From the NCBI GenBank assembly GCA_036244855.1, contig BQKZ01002333.1, positions 31,157 through 49,702 on the forward strand: a stretch of 18,546 nucleotides of DNA. The letters are read 5' to 3'. This document shows positions 1 through 7,200 of this stretch, in pieces (the first letter of the stretch is position 1; each line of letters opens with the position of its first letter). Under the pieces are notes generated by a model. That model was not told where the DNA came from. It saw only the letters and a program-made list of their open reading frames with translations, and did not search any database. The DNA is from Temnopleurus reevesii (taxonomy: Eukaryota > Echinodermata > Echinoidea > Temnopleuroida > Temnopleuridae). The position numbers and the translations under genes were made by a program.

Positions 1-484
1 TTTAGACCATTAGACACCCTTCGCCATCCTCTCCCACTGACAGTGACAATAGAAACTGTTTATTTTTATTCCCTTTTTTATCTAAATAAAACTGCAATTT
101 TAATTTCTTCTCTCATAATCAGACTGTGCATGAATAGCCATATAGTTTGAAATAGTTAAAAAAAAAATGATGCAACACGCAGATTTTACGCTCCTTTACC
201 TAAATTTGTTCACTTCTACCTCTAACCTGGGGGACAGAGCCCCGAAGTCCCCCTACCCTCCCCCCCCCCCGCTCTTCTCCATGTAAAGACCCAATATCTA
301 AAGGCTTATATACAACGTCACTTACAACAAAGTCATATGTTCCGATTTCTGTTGATTGGGGGGGGGGGGGTGAAGAACATCCTCGCATCCCCTTGTCTGC
401 TTGACATGAGAGGACGCTTGTCCTAAAACAACAATCAGAGCATCAAACGATTTCAAACAAAATTTAATTGTCTACATATGCAGA

Positions 485-671
485 TACAGTCAAACCTAGC
501 TGTCTACAGTGGCCACTATCTATAGTGACCACCTGTCTACACTGGCCACTTAGATTGATTCCCTTCAGGTGAAAATGTATGTTATAGAACCTGTCTATAG
601 AGACCACCTGTCTACAGTGGCCACCTTTTCTGTTTCCCTTGGGGTGGCCTCTGTAGACAGGTTGGACTGTA
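485..671. mobile_element. TA-flanked MITE with ~30-bp inverted ends (Tc1/mariner-like)
   Basis: The left end (TACAGTCAAACCT, then GTCTACAGTGGCCAC) is matched in reverse complement by the right end (TACAGTCCAACCTGTCTACA, then GAGGCCAC) at 643-671. Both ends sit at TA dinucleotides, as expected of Tc1/mariner-type insertion. Internal copies of the motif CTGTCTAYAGWGRCCAC occur at about 520-550 and 592-625, so the inside is also repetitive. It has no coding capacity. Confidence 0.75.
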
Positions 672-1021
672 TGTAAAGTTTACTTCTTTTTCTTGCCTTA
701 TTCTTTCAATTATCTTGTGGGGAATGTGGTCCCCTGATTTAAATGTGTCGTCACCCCCTATCCAATCCCCTCCCCCCCCCCCCAAAAAAAAAAAATGTTG
801 TCTTGCCATGATACCTTCTATTTATAATCATGGGTCTCGATGTACTCGCTTGAGTTTACCTTGTTTTCTGTAATTTAGGACCTTCTCTGCTATAAGAACA
901 CAAAAATACATGATGAGAAAATTGGTGGGAGGGGTTAGGAGAAATCTAAGAAAATTGTTGTTGACGATAGAAGGGTTTGATATTATTAGGTATCTCCTCT
1001 TTTCTATTGTCATACTGAATA

Positions 1022-1140
1022 TACTTTTATTTTTTATTTTTTTATTTATTGTCTTCTTTAAAAAGCAGGGTAGTCCCTTTCAAGCCGAGAAGGCCTGCTC
1101 TACCAGGGAGCCCTGCTGCACATTATATACATTACAATAA
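1022..1140 (-). mobile_element. 3' end of a truncated LINE retrotransposon (CR1/L2-like), minus strand
   Basis: Read on the minus strand, it has the compact hairpin-like 3' UTR of CR1/L2-type elements: CAGGGCTCCCTGGTAGAGCA, then CTTGAAAGGGACTACCCTGC, followed by AAAGAAGACAATAAATAAA and an A/T-rich tail. GCAGGG (1065-1070) pairs with CCCTGC (1111-1116). No reverse transcriptase is left. The short + strand open frame over this region is a shadow. The upstream limit on the minus strand is unclear and the family call is from memory of such 3' ends. Confidence 0.5.
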
Positions 1141-1439
1141 ATATATTATTGATATAACAAAACAAATATAACATACACAAATAAATAACATTTAGAATAG
1201 ATACAAATTGAAATACAATAATCACGATAACGCGGCTAGGACGACACAAACATAACATTAGAAGAAAAAGAAGAAGAACAAGAGGAGCAAAGGGAGATGA
1301 AATAAAACTTCATTATACACAGGTATATTAAACTGGAGAAACCAGACGCCGAGATAAACTGCGTTTAAAAGTGATTAGTGAGGTGGAACTTTTAAGTGGT
1401 GGGGGGAGTGTGTTAGATAATTGACTTGCAGTGTACGTA

Positions 1440-1535
1440 AAAGAACATTTTTTTGTACTCAGTATATACTGAATATACCGAATATTATACTGAATATACA
1501 AAATAACTGAATATACTGATTATACTGATTATTGT
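1440..1535. repeat. Imperfect simple repeat of ACTGAATATAC type
   Basis: The motif ACTGAATATA or close variants (ACTGATTAT, ACCGAATATT) recurs about six to eight times over roughly 90 bases. It looks like an imperfect microsatellite without coding potential. Confidence 0.6.
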
Positions 1536-2457
1536 TTGCCAGGTCTGGACGTGTGATCACATTCGGGTCAGAAACGAATCTGTTTCACCTTTTTTTCTGC
1601 ACCCCGGCAACTGAAGAAGAGAGCAGTCCTGTTTAATTTTCCCTGCCTGGATAATTAATAGCATTATTTATGCCAAGTTATAGTTTATTGCATCCATTTT
1701 AAACAAGCCTAGTTTATAATGATTTTATGATTTTTTTTTTATTATTTTGCTTTCTTTTATTGAATTGCAAATTTAAGAATCATATACAACTTATGTGGTC
1801 CCAACTATTTTTACACCACATAGTCATTAGTTCTTTCATGGAGATTTTTTTTCTTCATTTTTAGGGTTGCCAGCTGTCGATTTTAAGCATACTTTTATGC
1901 TCTTATTTTGTATATTTTCTTACTTGGCAGCCGAAGGGGGGGGGGGGCTGATCCGCCACTGACCTGCATATCTTTAAACAAAAATGGAATTACCCAAATC
2001 AAAGTAAGTGGGCAGAAGTCTCCAAAACGCAATTGACCATTGTACCACAATTATAAATTATTTTTGTATATAAAATTGCGTGCGATATTTTGTTTACCTG
2101 AGTGCAATAACATCGCAATGTGGGATCATTAATCGAAAAATAAGCTTTGATTGGTTCGATGATTCCCTATAGGTCCTAGTGAATTATTGAACATATCAAA
2201 CTTTTGATTTATTCTTTAATATCAATAATTTGATATAGGAATGGATGTGTTATTCTCTAAGAACCAATTAGTCATGTGGTTTGAACTATGCGCCTTACGG
2301 CAAATGCAAAAACGAGATATTTTGTAAATAAATTTTGGATGATGACAACCTAATGGGGATGCTGAAGAAAAAAAAAATCATCTTCGAGCATTCAACTACT
2401 CAAGGTTGGTCATGTGCATACTATTTACATGCTGTGAAAATACATATTGTTTCACTC
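1536..2457. other. Intergenic, no gene seen
   Basis: AT-rich sequence with scattered stops on both strands and a 12-base G tract at 1936-1947. I recognise no gene, RNA or clear repeat here. Confidence 0.6.
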
Positions 2458-2518
2458 GGGGGGGGTGTTTATCAATCTCCGGCAACACTCACAAAACGGT
2501 AAAAATTGAAATGAACGG

Positions 2519-2685
2519 TATATAGGCCGGTTTACTGATAGATTCAAATTTATGCACGTTTACGACCCAAGAACGTAATAATCTGTTCACAACAATTCCA
2601 TTACAATACTTGGAATGCACTTTGCATACATTTCTTGTTGCTATGCCGTACAACCCTCGTGCAAACCTTCGGGTTGTCAAACAGC
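2519..2685 (+). repeat. Dispersed repeat, copy 1
   Basis: The stretch shares ordered blocks with 13727-13882: TAGGCCGGTTTACTGATAGA against TAGGCAGGTTTACTAACAGA, then TTTATGCACGTTTA against TTTATGCACATTTA, then GTTGCTATGCCG against GTTGCTATGTCG, then a CAAACCTTCGGGTTGTCAA-like end. The two copies are similarly spaced. I cannot assign a family; no inverted ends are obvious. The minus-strand open frame across it is probably incidental. Confidence 0.6.
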
Positions 2686-3242
2686 CTTTGCGTTAGAAGT
2701 ATGCATAAAATTTGCATTGATTAAACCCGCCAACAGTACACGAAACTATAATGTGCCTTAGCCACCCGTCTTGCTCATTTATATCCTCTTCTCGTAGGTA
2801 CACACCAGAAGAACCTTTCTTTGATAAAAAGTCGAAATATCGACGAACCGATAAAAAAAAAAAGTTTGAAAGAAATCAGCCAATTAAAGTGGTGAAAGTT
2901 ATGATGACTATTAGCCTAACGCGTCAACAAAAAGTTTCCACATTGCACAAAATAACACGTTTGAATAAATAGTAAAACATTCTTGATTGATGTCCGAGTT
3001 TGTAATATTATTTTTTTCTCTTTTTTGTGAAAGCAAGATTTTAGGACTTGGGGTTACCCCGTTATAGGAGAGACTAAAATTCAAAGGGAGTGAGAGCGAT
3101 CGATGCTCTCCCAAAGCTACATCAATCCTACTTGAGAGGTAGGTAGAGGATAGCAAGGACCATTTCATGCAATTGGCCCATCTTTTGCGCATAAATTGGA
3201 AAAAAGTAGTCTCAAATCGAATATTCAAAACAGACTTATAGA

Positions 3243-3365
3243 TATTTATATACAAACCAATCCCATATGGGATCCAATTTCTGTGCCCCCTCCCCTCAAT
3301 TTTGCCTTCAGATGGCGCTCTTCATATCTTACGAAACATTCGCAATTATTACAGACCACAGAAAC
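3243..3365 (+). promoter_or_regulatory. Possible HPDL core promoter and 5' untranslated region
   Basis: An AT-rich TATA-like stretch (ATTTATATAC, about 3245-3254) lies about 110 bases before the chosen ATG. That would give a transcript start near 3275-3285 and a short leader. Against this, a pyrimidine-rich run followed by CAG ends at 3311, just before an in-frame ATG, and could be a splice acceptor for an upstream non-coding exon. The sequence does not decide between the two. Confidence 0.3.
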
Positions 3366-4201
3366 ATGGCAGCCTCCTGTGTCCATCATGTGCAATTAGC
3401 TGTTAAAAATGGTTCTCGATATGTGCATAAATTAATATCAAATGTCAACTTTCAGCTTTACGCCGCAAGGAAAGAGGTGCATAGAACTGACTGGGTTCTT
3501 AAAAGTGGATCAGCTGTTTTTGTTGTGAGTGAACATAGAGATGAACTCTTACGGAACCCGGCTTCGCAAGCTCCCCGGAGCCGCCCGCAAAAAAGTTGCT
3601 CAGATCCCGGCAACAGCCCGTGCAATTCTCCAGAGTCGGCTCATCAGTCGGATCAGGATGAAACGTCCACTGATAGCCCAAAGTCTTCATATCGCTCAAC
3701 GGAATTTCACCAACTAGGCTATGTTTCACCTCCTTTCTCAACTCATAATTTAGATTTTAAATTATCACTTGATGATCTAGGAAATATAGATACGGTCTGC
3801 AACGTTGCATTCGAAGTTTGTGATGTCGCCGCGACTGTTGAGTGTGCAAGAAAAGGAGGTGGTGAAGTTATATGTGAGCCAACGACAGTCAAAGATTCAA
3901 ATGGATTTGTTACAATTGCTGCAATCAAGTCATGTGTTGGGAATGTGGTGCATACAATTCTGAACACGGAACATTATGATGGCTTATTTTTGCCAGGATT
4001 TCAAGAAGTCTCAAACTCAAATTTGTGCAATAATTCCTTCTCGCCGTCTATCAAGAGCTTCCAGCAGTCAGACTCTATGCTATCAAAGCAAACAGTGACA
4101 CATTTTGATCATGTAACTTTTGCCATTCCAACAGAAACTTCAAATGAGGTTCTAGATTGGTATGAAAAATGCTTTGGAATGAGGAGATTTTGGCTGGATA
4201 G
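3366..4201 (+). CDS. HPDL: HPDL coding exon 1 (residues 1-278 plus two bases of codon 279)
   Basis: This exon carries the whole N-terminal VOC domain, the Ser/Pro-rich insertion, the FLPGF motif and the first iron ligand His249. The donor is ATAG|GTAAAA at 4202. The frame runs on only to TAA at 4203-4205 if unspliced, which supports the splice. It ends in phase 2, matching the single base supplied by exon 2. Confidence 0.9.
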
Positions 4202-7200
4202 GTAAAAGTTAAAACTTATTATTTTATTATTGTTTAGAATCAGAGTGTGTTGATTTAACACAGTTGATAATTGGTTTACTCTTGTTCTATTTATATTTTC
4301 AGGTATACAAACATGCAACTTTAATAACATTAAAAAAAAAGATAATTTAATCATTTTATGTCCAATATTATTGGAAATTAAAGAAATATTTAAATGACAA
4401 TGTTTTTAGTCCATAAAGGGCTGGACGATCACCCGAACACGATTGTTGATATGGGTCTTGTTGAATACTGAACAGTTTAACCCTGAATAGATAAATCCTT
4501 TTGCAGCTCATCCATAAATTAAATTGGAATGAAGAAGATGTGTGGACATACGTTACTGTCAGTGAGGTCTCAATGATAGTCACAGTGAAAAGTGGCTATG
4601 GCAAGTTAAAACATGATATTTTGGTTAAATTTTTTTGTTCAGCTTCTCTTTTGTTGTTTATTTTTGTAATATCTGTGTATATGTAATTATAATGTTAATT
4701 AAGTATGTAATCATCTGTATATCTTTATGTGTATGCTTTTTTATGTATAAATTGTTAAAGTAATTATTAAGGGCCAGCCATCTTTACAAGCCTCGCTTCT
4801 TTGCTGGCCTCTATTTTTTCATTTCTTTTATAATATTAGTTATTTCCATAGTTACTTATTATATGACTCTATTATTATCAAAGGAATTGAAAAATAAAAT
4901 AAATGATTTGATTTGAATTAAAGTAACCAACAGATTGTAAGGACTTTGCAGAGTTTTAGTCACCTAATTTTCCATAATAAACATTTTTCAAGAGGATTTC
5001 AGGCCTTCGGAGGTTAAAAATTTCATGTGATGTTTAATCAAATCCGTAGAGGTTTTCTTTATCAAGTTCTGAATATTCCATTTTACTTGTCTGTATGTCT
5101 ATTCTTTACAGGAACGAGGATAAACTAGAAGGCTTCCTGGTTCGAGGCAGCAATGTTGGTCTTCGCATGAAAGCCATGGAATACTGGAGATGTTCAGAGA
5201 CTGGTCTGGTCTTCTCTGGGGAGTCTGAAAGAGAGAGAAAGAGGCTCAAGAAAGGGACCAACATGATGTTTGTTGTAGCCGAGGCACTACCAGATCAGGG
5301 TTAGTTTCCAATTGTGGCTGCAAGCACAGACCGTATTTTAGTAATTCTCGATAAAGTGGTGTCATTTTGGTCATACTCATTCATGTAGAATAGGTGGTAC
5401 AGTAGCTGATCTATTGCAGATCTATGAGGAGTCTGAAAGAGAGAGAAAGAGGCATTACCAGATCAGGGTTAGTTTCCAATTGGGGCTGCAAGCACAGACT
5501 GTATTTGAGTATTTCTCGATCAAGTGGTGTCATTATAGTCCTACTCAGTCATAAGTATATTAAATAAAATGATTGGTACAGTAGCTGGTCTGGTCTTCTC
5601 GAAGGAGTCAGAAAGAGAGAAAAAGAGGCTCAAGAAAGGGACCAATATGATGTTTGTTGTAGCTGAGGCATTACCAGATCAGCGTTACTTTCTTATGGGG
5701 GATGCAAGCATGGACACTATTTGAGTATTTTGTGATCCACTGGTTTGTGTTTGATACATTTAAAGCTGTTTGTAGATGTACATACGACTACAAACAATAG
5801 TTGACATGTTTCTGCGCTTAATTATCATTAAGGGGGTGTTGTTCAAAAGTTGCAATTGATCGCAAGTTGCGGTTGATCGGAACGTGGCAATCAAAATCAT
5901 TGTTTCATGCACTTGTCTTTTAAATGCACACACCATGCACGAATGAAAGTGCGTGCTATAATTTGCGAAGTTGCAGTTGATTTGCAGTTGATTTTGAACA
6001 ACACCACCTCAGAGTGATAAGTGTCATTTTTCCTATTGTGCACGAGTATTAATGAATTACAAATTTCATTCTTTTTTATTTGAACTAGTTATGAAAGAAA
6101 TTATCTTTTTCATGTAAGGGTGATGACTAAAAAAAATCATTAACATTCAGGAGTGATGAATTGAAAATTTCTTTCTTGAGAGGATGATGACTGAAACTTT
6201 CATTTTAATTGTGCAAGAGTGATGAATTGAACATTTCATGCTTTCTAATTTGGTAAAAGGTGAATTTCACTCTAGTCTGTGTGTTTGATCGTTAAAAAGA
6301 ATTTACCTTTTTTCTCCACATAGTTTAAAAAAAAAAGTATTATTTTTTCTTTGTAGGAGCCAATCAAGTGGAGACGTTCATTGAGCAGCATGACGGTCCT
6401 GGAATCCAACACATTGGTCTCTATGCACCAGACATAGAGTACACAGTTGGTGTGCTGAAGAAGCGTGGTTTAGATTTCATGGTGCCTCCTGCAACTTACT
6501 ACACCGAGGTGAATATTCAAGGGATTTCATCTACTTAAAAATAAAGTGAGGGACCATCATTAAATGTGAACGTAATTCTTTATATATGTAGGGATTTAGA
6601 TAATAATAATATGCAGCTCTTATATAGTGCTAATTATCTCTGATAAAGATATCTAAGCGCTCTGCAATTGATGCAGCATTATTACCCTGGCTTTAGCAAG
6701 CAGCTTGTGAGGTTCTTATAATGCATTTCAAGGAATATATTCCTACTAGGTACCCATTCACCTCACCTGTGTTGAGTGCAGCAAAATGGGGATAAATATC
6801 TTGCTGAAGGAAATTAACACCATGGAAGTGACTCGAACCGTGGACCTCTGCATGAAACGCCAGAGTCAGAACCACTGCACCACAACGCTTCAATTTCTGG
6901 AAAAAGCCCCCAAATACTATCAAACACATTGGGTGACTTCAAGTACGGTGTTCAGTGTTGGTGTTGGTGTTGAGAGAGCAAAATGGTCCGTAAACTGAGC
7001 TCCAACACCGTTGGTCAGTTTACAGAAGTGATACAGAAACGACCGGAAATACGTCAGAATCTTGTGAGGTCTACCCCAAAGACTGACAGACTTCAAGTTT
7101 GGTGTTGAGGCTGGTGTTGGTTTGCTGCAACACCAACACCAGCGTTCAACACAGTACATGAAGTCACCCATTGTAATCAACTCAATGCTTGAGTGATTAA

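Larger units (their letters stand above)
5200..5745 (+). repeat. Three-copy tandem duplication of the 3' half of HPDL exon 2 and adjoining intron
   Basis: Copy A starts near 5200 inside exon 2 and runs into intron 2. Copy B is about 5393-5570 and copy C about 5572-5745. The unit is roughly 210 bases. The copies share the exonic core GAGTCTGAAAGAGAG or a close variant, CCAGATCAG at the donor, and intronic blocks such as TGCAAGCA, CTCGAT, AGTGGTGTCATT and GGTACAGTAGCTG. A and B are nearly identical in the intronic part. C is more diverged there but well conserved in the exonic part. Confidence 0.9.

Noticed and set aside
910..1140. 76-residue + strand open frame with a hydrophobic stretch resembling a membrane segment
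   Set aside because: The hydrophobic run is a translation of T-rich sequence that is the A-rich tail of a minus-strand LINE fragment.
2751..2972. Open frame upstream of HPDL as a possible 5' exon
   Set aside because: Lys-rich low-complexity composition with A runs and no acceptor/donor pair leading in frame to 3366.
3499..3967. Minus-strand and alternative-frame open frames overlapping HPDL exon 1
   Set aside because: Shadows of the well-supported HPDL frame.
6080..6245. Apparent repeats of GAGTGATGAATTGAA in intron 2
   Set aside because: Only loosely periodic and short (about three imperfect hits); too weak to call as a tandem repeat.
6830..6888. A tRNA-like sequence with A and B boxes on the minus strand
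   Set aside because: No acceptor stem closes it and it continues into a SINE body and ATT tail, so it is a SINE head and not a tRNA gene.
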